Shown: positions 35,878 through 51,137, counted from the stretch's first letter. The stretch is DNA of 64,000 nucleotides from Syngnathus acus (GCF_901709675.1 NC_051106.1:1090001-1154000); one strand, 5' to 3'. Notes: generated by a model from the letters alone, not told the origin. Program-made: numbers and translations.

Positions 35878-37573
35878 CATTCACATCGTCATATGCAGGA
35901 ATGAAGCACACAAGACAGGCAAGTGCACCCCTCCACCATCAGCGACCTCGGGCATCACTTGGAGCTTGGAGTGCGCAGCTTTATCTGACCATATGACACT
36001 AATGGCCAATGGGAACATGTTGAGCTGTGTCCTTGCAGCTGATTGGCTTAGCAGTTCTAACAACAATTTAGCTCAGCCTACACTGTCTGTGTCAACATAT
36101 CAGACTTGCGCTTCATCACGGAAGTTTTTTTACTTTGAGACTATTTTTATTTATTTTACAAATTTTACAAATGTGTTTAAGCAGTTAGTTAGTAAATAAG
36201 AATGTCTCTGAAAGTCAGCTTGTCTTTAAAATGTTCACAAAAGTGTTTACTAAATAGTTAGTAAACAAGAACGTTTCTTGACCTTAAAATGTTTGCAAAA
36301 GTGTTTAAAAATGCAAAATAAAACGGTTTAATAAACAATAAAGTGTTTAAAACTACAATAAAGGTTAATAAAACTCTTGTGTGAATATATTGTAACAATA
36401 TATTTACTCTTTTATTTTATTTATTTTCTTATTTATTTAAATGAATAAGAATATTTCTAAAAGTCAATTTGACTTTAAAATGTTTACAAAAGTGTTTAAA
36501 AAAACAAAAAACGTTTAAAAGTACATAAAATGTTTAAAAATGAAATAAATGTTCATAAAATCCTTGTGTGGATATTGTAATAATGTATGTTCTCTACTTC
36601 GCGGATTTTCACCTATCGCGGGTGGGCGTGGAACCAATTAGCCGCAATAAACGAGGGATTACTGTAATGACATTTCAATTCCTTATCAATGGGGATGGGT
36701 GAAATGAGATTGTTTTTGTATGTGTGCCGAGGTGATGGCCAAGGTGAGCGTGGCGCGCAGCCAGCTGGTGGCGCTGCTGATGGGCCTGAGCGGACGAGAC
36801 AGCTGTGCTCATCTGTCGCGGCTCCTGATGGAGATGCAGGTGGAGCTGGACGCCCTGGACGTGTCAGGCAATGCCGCCGTCAGGAACTACCGCAAGCAGG
36901 TGGTGGAGGAGATCAATGGCCTCCTCAAACACCTGGACCTGGAAGGGGAGGGCGAGGACACGCGCAGGTAACTGAGCACCCCGGTCAAAAAAAGCCGCAC
37001 TCTGCGGTGTTTGATGCTCCGGTGTCTGGCAGGTACGACCTGGCCCAGAACGAGTCCATCCGCGAGATCGAGGCGGTGCGCGCCCATGTGCAGCACCTGC
37101 GCGAGGGCGTGCTGCGCCACTGCACCGCGGGCGAGCCGGGCTTCTGGCCCAAAGCTGAGCTGCAGGGCCTGCTGAGCCACCTGGACCAAGTGGAGACGGC
37201 CAAGAACCCGTGCATCCGCGAGGCGCGGCGCCGCGCTGTGGTGGAGGTGCAAGCCGTGGTCACCTTCCTGGACCTGCGCGAGGCGCTGGCGTGCCGCCGC
37301 CCCAGCCCCGAGGAGCACCCGGCCCACAGGGCCGTCTGGGCAGCGCTGGCCAGCCTATCGGAGCTGCAGGCCCAGGCACTGGGCTTCGACGGCAAGCGGG
37401 CCGACAAGAGCTACGTGGTGCTGGAGGAGCTGCTGACCAAGCAGCTGCTGGCACTGGATGCCGTTGACCCACGCGGTGACGACGGCGCCAAGGTAGCCCG
37501 CAAGCAGGCCGTCAAGTTTGCGCAGAACATTCTCAACTATCTGGACATGAAGACGGATGAATGGGAGTATTGA
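33126..37573 (+). CDS. bag5: BAG family molecular chaperone regulator 5
   Basis: Nucleotide-exchange co-chaperone of Hsp70 made of BAG repeats. Coding exons: 34802..34973 (from ATG 34836), 35134..35628, 36732..36967, 37033..37573; phases agree. From ATG 34836 the protein is 469 residues, against about 447 in human. Repeats are recognised by DYKRLERELTRLLLEVDRVD, ELTEALQQLVLRLTQVKTEG, SQLVALLMGLSG with ELDALDVSG, IREIEAVRAHVQHLREGV with KAELQGLLSHLDQVE, and YVVLEELLTKQLLALDAVDP; it ends MKTDEWEY as in mammals. A Gln-rich stretch precedes the first repeat. An upstream exon (33126..33148, donor CAG|GTGAGA) carries an ATG that splices in frame to 34802, adding 19 residues; I placed the gene start there, with less certainty. 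Introns hold a small inserted repeat and a MITE. Confidence 0.93.
34215..34573 (+). mobile_element. Unclassified inserted repeat, possibly a retroelement 3' fragment
   Basis: Flanked by TTTTATC on both sides (34208-34214 and 34574-34580). It is pyrimidine-rich on the plus strand and ends with CAATAAACCGTGGTCCAAGC and GCACGTGACAG, a style common in fish retroelement tails. No coding remains. It sits in the bag5 first intron. Confidence 0.5.
35693..36665. mobile_element. TA-type MITE, second copy, in bag5 intron
   Basis: The left end reads AGTAATCACTCACTACTTCG then TCACCTATCGCGG; the right end is CACCTATCGCGGGTGGG with AATAAACGAGGGATTACTGT. It is the same family as 31112-32083. The inside is AT-rich with degenerate repeats of AAAATGTTTACAAAAGTGTT. 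Confidence 0.75.
35833..35870. repeat. (CA)n microsatellite
   Basis: About 38 bp of uninterrupted CA after a CTCTCA start, within the MITE at 35693-36665. Confidence 0.95.
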
Positions 37574-37769
37574 GCGCCACCGCTTTCCTGCTACCTTGCC
37601 CACCTGCCCATCACAAAACACGCTTCCTGCTTTTTTGTATACGCGGTGTGTAAACGTTTGGGCGTGTGGGCCGGCGTGTGTGCAAAAGTGTTGACATGTT
37701 TGTGTGCAAATTAATGTCTTGGTTGTGTATACATGTGTTTGTGGCTTTGGACGGTGTGCAAGAAAATGA

Positions 37770-37918
<149 letters not shown>

Positions 37919-38560
37919 TTTGTACGTTTCTATGAATGTGTGCGTGTGTCGTTGATAAACAATCGAGAAGTAAAAAAACAAAATGGAGTGTTTTCAAAAA
38001 ATTCCTACATTGACTATTGTGAAATTGGTGATCGGTTGTCATTTTTAATTAGAAAAAAACCCCTCCGAATGTTCTGAACTCCTGCTTCCACGGCAGCATT
38101 AGCATGGAGGTAACTCAACTTTTTAAGCTTGATCTTTTAAGTCTGCAATGCGAAAGACAGCGCCACCTTGTGGCCAGGCAGCTGAGCCACGCCCACTTCC
38201 TGTTACTTGAGCAAACAGACGAGAAGAAAGACAAAGATGGAAGATGCCAGCGGAACCTTCTAGAATCTTCGTGCCTTCGTGTTCACGCTTCTCGAGCGGC
38301 TCTGAAAGCCAACTTGCACCGGACGTGCGTGCGTGTGTACCACGTTTCCCGTGTGTAAGCACACTTTCATACCACTTTCCTGGACTTGTACGTTATTGTG
38401 TGTGCACTATGCCACCTAAATGTGTGCAATGAGTGTGTGTGGCCAGACGTCTATGTACCATCTCACTGGATGTGTGTGCCATGTGTATAGTATCACGCGG
38501 AAGTCGTGAAGCTGCACGTATGTGAACAATGACACACGCACACAAACAGCACAAGAGTTG

Positions 38561-38745
38561 CACTAGTCGCAGGGGTGGGCCATTCCGGTCCTCGAGGGCC
38601 GGTGTCCTGCATGTTTCATAGGTCTCCCTGCTGCAACACACCTGAATCAAATGATCAGGATTGTTATCCAGCTTCTGCAGTCCTTGGTAATTATTGCACC
38701 ACACCGGCCTTCGAGGACCGGAATTGCCCACCGCTGCGACTAGTG
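38561..38745. mobile_element. Palindromic MITE, 185 bp
   Basis: Starts CACTAGTCGCAGGGGTGGGC and ends GCCCACCGCTGCGACTAGTG. The core resembles the CAGGGG hAT MITEs here, but the inverted match continues 9 bp beyond CAGGGG on both sides. No target duplication was found. Confidence 0.8.
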
Positions 38746-39886
38746 TCGTCTTCGATTAGTGTTTTCACCGCGCAAAAGAACACAGTCGAGCTTTAGATAT
38801 GTTCAGATGAAAAACAAAACAGACGGCCCATTTATTCGGAGCTTGTGTCGCGTCTCATTACTTTGGCCCGTTTAGTCAGCGCTCACGTAAACAAATATCA
38901 AGAGCGGGAATGTGTTTATTTCTCTCACAACTTACTGATCATATTTCTGAAGCTATTTATAGACTTGAGTGACATGTGACTGCTGTTTTTTTGTCTTGTT
39001 GCAGTAAAATTGATCACAAGCGCCAAAATATCCCTTTTTGGAATGTCGGCAACCACATGAAACCAAACCCTCATGCACAAGTCCAAATGAGAGCAAAAGC
39101 TCACCGGTGGGCACTGTTGCCATGGTTACCGCAAAGTCACCAAGGAACGTTTTTACTTATTGTACAACAAAGTTTTCATTTGGACTGAATGTGCTTCTTT
39201 CTTGATTTTGTTGAAGCTAACAATGGGAACGCCTGGCTTGCTTTTTGATACTTCAATCATGGCGAACAAGAAAAACATTGAGTAGAAAGCGTCAAAATAA
39301 ACATGTTGCATTGTCAAGCCTTGTTTATTGTCGTTAGGTCTTGGAAATGCAAAATTTGGACACCCCTGATCTTTTTCATGATTTTCCTTTATAAATCATT
39401 GGTTGTTCGGATTCGCAATTTCAGTTAAATATATCATATAGCAGACAAATACAGTGATATTTGAGAAGTGAAATGAAGTTTATAGGATTTACAGAAAGTG
39501 TGCAATCATTATTTGAACAAAAGTAGGCAGGTGCATAAATTTGGGCACCCCAACAGAAAAACGACATCAATATTTAGTAGATCCTCCTTTTGCAGAAATA
39601 ACAGCCTCTAAACACTTCCTATAGCTTCCAATGAGAGTCTGGATTCTGGTTGAAAGTATTTCTTTACAAAACATCTCTAGTTACGGGTATTTAAAGTGGC
39701 CAGTTGCAAGTTGTTCTCCTCTTTGCATCTTCTCTGAAGAGTGGGAACATGGGAGCCTCAAAACAACTGACAAATGACCGGAACACAAAGTTTGTTCAAC
39801 GTTATGCGGGGGTGTCAAACTCATTTCATATTGTGGGCCACATACGGCCTCGGTAGATGTCTAGTGGGCCGGACCATTAAAATTAT

Positions 39887-40434
39887 GTTTTTTCCCATGT
39901 ATAATGCGCAAAATTTAACTAATTTATTGTCCTAAAATCTGGGGTGCGCATTATACATGGGTACAATTATTATTATTTTTATTTTTTTTTGACACGTCAG
40001 CTATATAAAGAGCGAGAGTTCAGTTCTCTACCTAAATGCGTATTACAGGTAATATTTTATTTCACAACACTTTGCCTTGTTCCTTTCTTCTCTGCTGTTC
40101 ACTTCAAACACGCTCCATACGAACACAATGCTCTCGTATCAGACGCTTGCTCGATCACCTGCTCGTTTGCTGTCACAATGTACCCTACACAAATCCGAAA
40201 CATTTCTTCGCTATCGAGTTTGCTAGCGCATGCGCAGTGATACTGACCGGCAGAATAACAACCGGTTGTTCCCAAAGATGATCTTTTTTCTGAAATAATT
40301 TTACGTTTACGGACTTAAGTAGGAGTCAAAATTTGGGTGCGTATTATACATGGGTACAGGCCTTTTTCCAGCATCGACATGCCATTGTTAGGGTGCGTAT
40401 TATACATGGGGGCGCATTATACATGGAAAAAAAC
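39887..40434. mobile_element. Inverted-repeat element with ends GTTTTTTCCCATGTATAATG
   Basis: The left end is matched at the right by GCGCATTATACATGGAAAAAAAC. Internal copies of GTGCGTATTATACATGG lie near both ends. It sits inside the Tc1-like element. The short piece just before it (39806-39886, GGTGTCAAACTCATTTCATA) looks like half of another repeat. Confidence 0.75.
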
Positions 40435-40899
40435 GGTATGCCATACTATGCTATAAATAACCAAAATATCATGTCTTTCCTTTTTTTGTGTGTGTAAAGA
40501 AGCACAAGAACATTGGGAACATGTTGAAATTTAATGAACATCCCTTTTACAAAACATTAATAGCATTACATTAACATAACTTAAAACATTAACAGTAATG
40601 CACTTTAAGATTAAACGAGATTTATGAAGAAAGGAAAGAATTTTTAAACCATTTACACATGTGCATATAAAATCTAAATTTAATCCCTGCCTACACCTTA
40701 CAAACTAAGGAGAGTGCTATTAAATGTGTAAAGAATAAAGTATTCACATGTCCTGTAAATGTGTGAACTTCATACATGAAACGCACATACACATACAATA
40801 CATATTGAACATTCATGGAGTTACATGAACAGTAGAAATCGACCATACTTTTTTGTAGTGAAGTTGCTGACTAACATTAAATTGCACACTGGATACCTC

Positions 40900-41159
40900 A
40901 ACAAGACAACGACCCCAAACACTGCTCAAATTCTACTAAGGCATTCATCCAGAGGAACAAGTACAACGTTCTGGAATGGCCATCTCAGTCCCCAGACCTA
41001 AATATTATTGAAAATCTGTGGTGTGCTTTAAAGCGGGCTGTCCATGCTCGGAAACCATCAAACTTGACTGAAGTGGTGATATTTTGTCAAGTAGAATGGT
41101 CAAAAATACCTTCAACCAGAATCCAGACTCTCATTGGAAGCTATAGAAAGTGTTTAGAG
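40900..41159 (+). pseudogene. Tc1-like transposase C-terminal remnant
   Basis: Reads VLEWPSQSPDLNIIENLWCA, the third catalytic block of the DDE family, then a typical C-terminal stretch ending in CLE near 41159. The preceding sequence is out of frame and the N-terminal two thirds are missing or unrecognisable. It belongs to the element at 39337-42425. Confidence 0.8.
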
Positions 41160-42150
41160 CAGGGGTCACCAACCTTTCTTGAACCGAGAGCTACTTCCTG
41201 GGTACTGATTAAGGCAAAGGGCTACCAGTTTGACACACACTTCTGAAATAGTCAATTTGCTCAATTTGGCTTTCACTATGTGTTATTATTGTCATTTCCA
41301 GTTCACATGTAAGTGTGATTTTAACAAGAATAGCAAAAATACAGTCAAACCTTGGTTTTTTACCACAATCCGTTCCAGAAGGCGGTTCGAGAAGCGAATC
41401 GGTCGAATTACGAATCTATTTTTCCCATTACAAATAATGGAATTTTTTTTAATCCGTTTCAAGACAAAAAACCAAGCCTTTTTAAAGCGTTTTTTGATTT
41501 GCACATATTTGTCTGATCGCGCAACTGCAGCGCACCGCCGAACGCGCAACTGTAGCGCGTCGCCCACCGCACAACTGCACCGCGCTGGTCGCATTATTGT
41601 GACAGAGAACTGAAACAGAAAATATTTTTAAAGTCCTGATGTACTTTCCAAAATTTAAGTGGACCTCAGTGGGCAGGGAGCTTAATTTGGTCCGATCGCG
41701 TAACCGCAGCGCGCCGGGCGTTCACTGTCGCATTGCTTTAAGAGCGTCTTTGTGTTTTAGGATGGCTTTACTGCTCCCACTTGCTTTCTTTGGAGGCATG
41801 ATTAGGGGTTAATACAATCCTCAAAGTAACGAAAATACAATAACAACGGAGTCAGTCGGCATCCGGCCCGCGCGGTCGGGTTTTCTCGGGTCCTCCCGGC
41901 TCATCTCCCGAGGATCGACCTCCGAATTTTGTTCGACAACCGAAGCAAAAAAAATCTCGAATTTTTTGTTTGAATTCCGATTTGTTCGAGAACCAGGACG
42001 TTCAAAAATCGATGTTTGACTGTAAAATAAATAGATGCAGCTCACTGACAAGTGCCGCTATTTGAGCTAATTTTAGAACAGTCCTGCGGGCGACTCATGC
42101 GGTCCTCACGGGCGACTTGGTGCCCGCGGGCACCGTGTTGGTGACCCCTG
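41160..42150. mobile_element. hAT-type non-autonomous element, 991 bp
   Basis: Starts CAGGGGTCACCAACCTTTCT and ends CGTGTTGGTGACCCCTG. It is flanked by a perfect 8 bp duplication, GTTTAGAG (41152-41159 and 42151-42158). It is inserted in the right inverted repeat of the Tc1-like element and contains another MITE. Confidence 0.96.
41342..42022. mobile_element. Mariner-type MITE nested in the hAT element, 681 bp
   Basis: The left end is CAGTCAAACCTTGGTTTTTT and the right end AAAAATCGATGTTTGACTG. Both are flanked by TA (41340-41341 and 42023-42024). Inner arms share TTCGAGAA and TTCGAATTCGTAATT-like blocks in inverted order. Confidence 0.88.
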
Positions 42151-42752
42151 GTTTAGAGGCTGTTATTTCTGCAAAAGGAGGATCTACTAAATATTGATGT
42201 CGTTTTTCTGTTGGGGTGCCCAAATTTATGCAACTGCCTTCTTTTGTTCAAGTAACGATTGCACACTTTCTGTAAATCCTATAAACTTCATTTCACTTCT
42301 CAAATATCACTGTGTTTGTCTGCTATATAATATATTTAACTGAAATTGCTGATCCGAACAACCAATGATTTATAAAGGAAAATCATTAAAATGATCAGGG
42401 GTGCCTAAACCTTTGCACACGACTGTATATGAAATGTTTTGGCATGTGTGTGTACTTGAGCATTTAAGTTCCAAACCTTGATTGAGCCAAGAAAACAAAA
42501 ATCTTGCGGTGCACGACTTTTGCATGCGTGGATAAAAAAACAAACTATTTTGGTTTAAATATTGGGCTTTTTTTATATATACTTTGGCTTGTGCCCTGCA
42601 TGCTGCATAAATTTGGCTGCTTTCCACTTGAACTAATAAGAGTGTAAAATATTAACGATGATAACATATCAAATATATATATATTCCTGCTGCTTTCTAC
42701 TCTTTTCAGTCTTTTTCACCAAAAACCTTCATGATTTCTGGTATACGTACAC

Positions 42753-43134
42753 TACTTGGCGGCATGGTGGACCACTGGTTAGCACGTCTGCCTCACAGTT
42801 CAGAGGGTGCGGGTTTGATTCCACCTCCGGCCACTCCTGTGTGGAGTTTGCATGTTCTCCCAGTCCCTGCGTGGGTTTTCTCCAGGCATTCCGGTTTCCT
42901 CCCACTTCCCAAAAACATACATGGTAGGCTGATTGAGCACTCCAAATTGCCCGTAAGTGTGTGCGGATGGTTGTTTATCTCTGTGTGCCCTGCGATTAGC
43001 TGGCAACCGGTTCAGGGTGTCCCCCGCCTACTGCCCGATGATTGCTGGGATAGGCTACACCACGCCCGCGACCCCCGTGGGGACCAGCGGTACAGATAAT
43101 GGATGTATGGATGTATGGATGTATGGATGGATGG
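42753..43134 (+). mobile_element. tRNA-like SINE, full length with target duplication
   Basis: Same family as 31327-31691. It is flanked by ACGTACAC (42745-42752 and 43135-43142). The tail is a run of GGATGTAT and GGATGGA. Confidence 0.93.
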
Positions 43135-43142
43135 ACGTACAC

Positions 43143-46130
43143 GACTTTTAGTTTTGAGGTATTAACTGTTTGTATGCGTACTACAGCCACTAGGGGTCGC
43201 CAAGAGGTGAGGAGCTGACGGGTAACTGAAAATGCCCTCGGATGAGGATTGACTGTTGATGACGTCATAGCCGCTGCTTAGCGACATGCTGGAAATTACA
43301 TAACGTCACAATTCGTAAATTAAGCGCGTGCTGTGCACTTGTACATTTGCACTTATGTCACATGGATGGCGGGCGGGGGGGTTGATGGTCTTACATAAGA
43401 GCTCACCCCTCCAGTCATTATGATAAGATGGCGTAAAGACGCGGAAAGCTTTCAACTAAATCGTTGAGCGGCCGAGCTCAAAGATACAAAAAAATATGGC
43501 TTGATATGGGATATGGATTACGGATGGCTCAAAAATCCACAATTAGTTAATCGTTCCACATGCCGGAATAATTTCAGGTTTAATTAATGACAAATTAATG
43601 CCAATACAAACCAAATCTCGAAATGTTAGAGACATTTTGTGTCGACTTTTTTCCCACTAACTAACGCATGTGCAAAGAATCTTTGCAACGTTAGCCCGAT
43701 TTGACTTTAGCGAGAAAAAACAACACAGCTGTACTCTGCAATCCAAAACTTTTGCTTTTATCTCGCCGCATGTGTCTTTTTTTTATGGACTCAACTTTGA
43801 CCTGGATCAACTTTACTCTTGCCCACCACTGCGTCTCCATAAAAAAACGACAACAATTTCAACGAAAACGACAGTGGACCTGTGACGGTTCCCCCAAACG
43901 CCCTCTGGAAACGATTGCGCAATCAACGAATACTTTGTCCAGCGGACCTGGACAGTGGTGTCAAAACGGGTACTGGCGTGATTGAGGGCAGCCGGTACGC
44001 TTGCCGTTTCTTTCGCTCCGCTTGACGCTCACAATTTATGTAATCTCGCTGAGTGCAGCTCGGCATCAAACCAATACACTCACGCAATACAAGTGAGGCA
44101 AATTGAAGCTTGCACTTAGTAGATGAAGAGAAAGTAAAAATAAAATGCTTATTACACCACAAGTACAAGGCAACAAAGTCAAATGTTAAAGTTGCAGTTT
44201 TAAAAAGTCACAACCCTGCAACGTTCTATTTTAATGAGATAATAGAGATAATGTTTTTAGATATTTAATTTTAGAAGTGTTATTTAATGTTATTTAATTT
44301 TAGAAATGTAACAGCGGCACCTGACACTAGCTGCATTGCCACGGCAACAGCGGCAATGACTCACTCTCAGCTGCCCTACCTTCCTTCATTTCCAACAAAC
44401 TATTTGCGCTTAGTGGCTTTTTCTGTGCCTGATAATCACAGAAGCAAGAACTAATATGGGGCCTGGACTTTCTCCTCCTCGGTCAAAAGGCATCTCCCCA
44501 ATCAAACAAGTGATAAGGAAATGAAAGGTGCCATGGCCAATGCAAAAAGAAAAAAAAGAAAAAAAAAGTGGGGCACAATGGTTGTTGAGAGTTGTCAGAG
44601 CAGCAATGCAATGCAATGAGCAACAACAATTGGAGGTGTGCTCAGCAGGGAGCGGTGAAGTTGACCTTTGATCTTAAGAACAATAAAAATCGTCCCAAGT
44701 ATACGAGTGGAGACGTGACTAGCTGCACACGCACACGTATGCTTCTGTATACTCGAGGGACCACAATGACCAGCAGTGGAATGCCTGGCGGAAATCTGTC
44801 TCACGATGATGACATCAGTGTTGTCTATCTTTTGGGCAGCAGATAGGAATAACAGCTTTGTTATATTTTGGGTTGTTATTCACATCACTGACGGGTTAGC
44901 AGGTGTGCCTAATAAAGTGTCCTGAGTGTGTGACAGTGCGACCGGAGGTCAGAATGTTTGTCGGCTTCCAGGAGACAAGCCGCTTAGCGCCACGAGATGA
45001 GCAGCTCACAAGTCCTATTATAAAGGCTTGCCCAGAAAGATTTTCAAAGCTCTGAAGCAGAGAAGCTAATGCGCCGTTTTAGCTCATGCCGTCATCACAC
45101 GTGATACGTTGGCAAGATCGTTACAAATCGGGAAAGCTGCTGTCATGGCCTTTAATTTGAGGTATCACGACATACGCTTTGCTGAAAGCAGATCTTTCAC
45201 CTAGTTTGACTAAGGAGGCAAAGAATCCCTACGTCCAAGATCAGCTGATTTTATGTTGATGTGTTTGACACTTATTTGGATTAAATCTATTTGAAAATGG
45301 TTCAGTTTGGTGACTTTCCAATCATAAATAGGAAAGTAGGAAGTAGACTGGACCAGACTAAGGAAGTAGTCTATTCCTTTTGCAAGTTTCCATCTTCCAC
45401 TGATTCACTTCTTCTTTCAGAAGTAATCAATAAAGATTCCGAGTAGGCCGTCTGAGTCTGTGATCCAAATAAGGCACGTTTCTTTATTTAACCCACAGTA
45501 GTGAGTAAGGCCGAGATTAGCGTCTCTCGTAGCATGCCGGTCTCAAAGAAGCCACCGTGTCGTTCTTGTAGCGGCGGTGCTAAGAGGTTGCAGGTCGCTT
45601 CGTTCTGATGAAGCAATAAAATGTCCATGGAAGGAACGTTGCCGTCTGACGAGCACCCGTCGGCAGTTAACTTCCTTTTTTAGGAAACGGCCAGACGCTT
45701 GTAAAAGCTAAGCACTAACAACCAAATAAATAACGGGACATTCCAAAGAGGGAGATCTCCCAGTACTGTCATGTCGTCACCTCTTTACTTGGTGTTTTTT
45801 ATATTTGTATAAAAGAAAGCCAACATCTTTCAACATTCAACTGAGTGAAAAACAATAAAATGAAACATCTTTTAACTGTATTTTTTTATTTACATTTTGA
45901 ATAAAAAAAAAAACATTTGAACTTTCGTCTAACGTGTGCTGTTTTATACACATATATATTTATCACAAATGAATAAAAACAAGAACCTTTTTGCTCAATG
46001 TTTGTTTTCTGAAGTAATTTCAACAAACGTATAAAAAAAAAAAAAAAAAGACAAATTGTAATGTCAGCTTGATGCAAGCAACCAAGTATTACTTTAAAAA
46101 AAAAAAAATGCTATTGAACAGCAAACTTGA
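43143..46130. other. Intergenic between bag5 and trmt61a, no gene
   Basis: Short open frames only, with no recognisable domain or splice chain. 45870-46110 is A/T-rich with poly-A runs, consistent with the trmt61a 3' UTR. bag5 and trmt61a are convergent, so no promoter is expected here. Confidence 0.45.
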
Positions 46131-49049
<2,919 letters not shown>

Positions 49050-49945
49050 TCAACTTTATCGCCCACTAAATTTGCATGTAGATAAGATATACAAAAAGAC
49101 AGCAAAGTATAGCAATGGAACCAGAGTTTAAATTGCCACCCTAAGATAATTTGTTGTTGTTATTTTTAGTGCATAATACATGAGTATATTTTTTGGGAGG
49201 TAACTTTGCACAAGGTTAGGTCAAACGGGCAGAATCACGTCACTTGAGAGATAAATTAAATTGGTGTCACGTATTACGTGTTTAAAAAGTCCTTGAGCTG
49301 AACTGATAAGATTACACTGCTTAGATTTAAACGTCTTCACAATTTAGGCATTCGTCAAATTCGAGCATTTGAGGCCAATTTCAACTTTTTAGGATTACTA
49401 CAACACGTCAAATTTAGATTAATAATAATAACGCAGGGATGCGTTTGACCCTCCACATTAATAACTGATAACAAAGACAAAACCAGGAAATATTCCTTTT
49501 TGGGACAGGATGGGTCCAAAAAGTGAAAGTAAGATTGCGAGCATGCGCGATGACTTCCGTGCTAACCACGTTAGCTTGCCTGTCTAATACAAAATGGAAA
49601 ACCAAATTCAGTCAAAACTGGACTTACCGCGTCAACAACACTGCTTCTTTTACCTTTCACAGAGAGCACTAACTCCGAACAATTAACTTTTTGCAACTAT
49701 TACAAGCATGAAAAGATGTAGACGTGCATATAGCCACATGTGTCAGCGAATTCACAGGAAGGTGGGCGAAATAGACCGGAGGTAGACGCATAATGTAGAT
49801 CAATACACTTCCTGGAGCGGACGGAAGACCATAAATGCGATCGCGCAGCTCATTTGTAGATCTACGTCGACTGCAACGACAAATAGCAGGTGGTTTTTAG
49901 AATTCCTTTGCTTGCCGAGTGGAAAACTACGGAAGATACGGAAAA

Positions 49946-50240
49946 TGATTAGGGCCAGTGAAGAAAAGAAAAAGGGGGTGACAGGATTCTGACTTTTTCC
50001 CTCAGAATTCTGACTTTAAAGTGAGAATTCTGGCAATAAAGTCAGAATTCCCACTTTCTGACTCGGAATTCTGACTTTAGAGTGAGAATTTTCACTTTAA
50101 AGTCAGTATTCTGAGAAAAAAAGGCAGAATCCCGTCATCCCCTTTTTTTTCTTCACTGGCCCTAATCTTCTTCCGTAGTACGGAAAAAAAGTCAGAATCC
50201 TGTCACCCCCCTTTTTTTTCTTCACTGGCCCCAATCCTCC
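49946..50240. repeat. Inverted-repeat element rich in TCAGAATTCTGA, second copy
   Basis: Left end GATTAGGGCCAGTGAAGAAAAG; right end CTTCACTGGCCCTAATC at about 50150-50166, its complement. A partial extra right end follows (CTTCACTGGCCCCAATCC, to about 50238). The inside alternates TCAGAATTCTGA and ACTTTAAAGT as at 15101-15289. Confidence 0.82.
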
Positions 50241-50298
50241 TACGTAGAAAACAAACAAAAATATCAACTTTTGATTAAAATTTGAATATTTGACCACA

Positions 50299-50670
50299 GG
50301 CAGCTCGGTGGAGACCGGTGGAGCACTGGTTAACGCGTCCGCCTCACAGTTAGGAGGGTGCCGGTTGGATTCCACCTCCGACCCACCCTTTGTGGAGTTT
50401 GCATGTTCTCCCCGAGCCCGCGTGGGTTTTCTCCGGGCACTCCGGTTTCCTCCCACATTCCAAAAAACATGCTTAATAGGCCGATTGGGCACTCTAAATT
50501 GCCCCTAGGTGTGAGTGCGAGTGCGGATGGGTTGTTCGTCTCTGTGTGCCCTGCGATTGGCTGGCAACCGGTTCAGGGTGTCCCCTGCCTCCTGCCCGAT
50601 GACCGCTGGGATAGGCTCCAGCAAGCCCGCGACCCCCGTGGGGACAAAGCGGTGCAGAAAATGGATGATG
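50299..50670 (+). mobile_element. tRNA-like SINE, full length with target duplication
   Basis: Same family as 31327-31691. It is flanked by the 10 bp repeat TTTGACCACA (50289-50298 and 50671-50680). The tail is short (AAATGGATGATG). Confidence 0.93.
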
Positions 50671-50680
50671 TTTGACCACA

Positions 50681-51060
50681 TTCTTTTTTGTGCAACATAC
50701 ATAAATTAGTGATTTTATGATTTGAGTGTATACAAAAGTCCATAAAGCGATATATTGAATGAGAAAGGACACTATTTCAGGTAAGATTATATTTCCGTAC
50801 AAATATGAAGTATTTACTAAACAGTAATTTATTCATACTGTATGTTTTGATTGCATCCGTTTAATATTTCTGACACCATTTTGGTTTTATTGGAAGTACA
50901 ATGCTTTCTCTATTCCGGACGTCCGTCATCCATTTTCTGAACCACAAAATATGTTTATGAATTTATTCAAAACAATTACTTACGCGGTTCTGGTATTTTA
51001 TTATGCCCACTTTGACCACAAATTATGACAAATAACGCATTAAAAACAGGCGAGGATGCG
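50681..51060. other. AT-rich ckb upstream sequence, nothing recognised
   Basis: No exon or repeat family identified. Confidence 0.4.
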
Positions 51061-51064
51061 TCGT

Positions 51065-51137
51065 CCAATCATGTCACGAACGGCGTGAATGGATGCGAGC
51101 CTCGTCCAATGTGCATCGAGCAAGGGGCTCTATAAAT
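51065..51137 (+). promoter_or_regulatory. ckb: ckb core promoter: two CCAAT boxes and a TATA box
   Basis: Two GTCCAAT elements (CCAAT at 51065-51069 and 51106-51110) lie about 60 and 20 bp upstream of TATAAAT (51131-51137). Vertebrate CKB promoters are known for a TATA box with nearby CCAAT elements. Transcription would start near 51160. The first non-coding exon would end at 51304, at the donor AAAG|GTAAGA. Confidence 0.75.

Larger units (their letters stand above)
39337..42425 (+). mobile_element. Tc1-like transposon split by nested insertions
   Basis: Inverted repeats of about 310 bp: 39337-39650 on the left pairs with 41109-41159 plus 42159-42425 on the right. Shared blocks include GGAGGATCTACTAAATATTG (reversed on the left), TTGGGGTGCCCAAATTTATG and TTTACAGAAAGTG. 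The right end abuts TA (42426-42427) and the left end follows TA (39335-39336), though it is eroded. A hAT element interrupts the right repeat and smaller elements sit inside. Confidence 0.88.
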
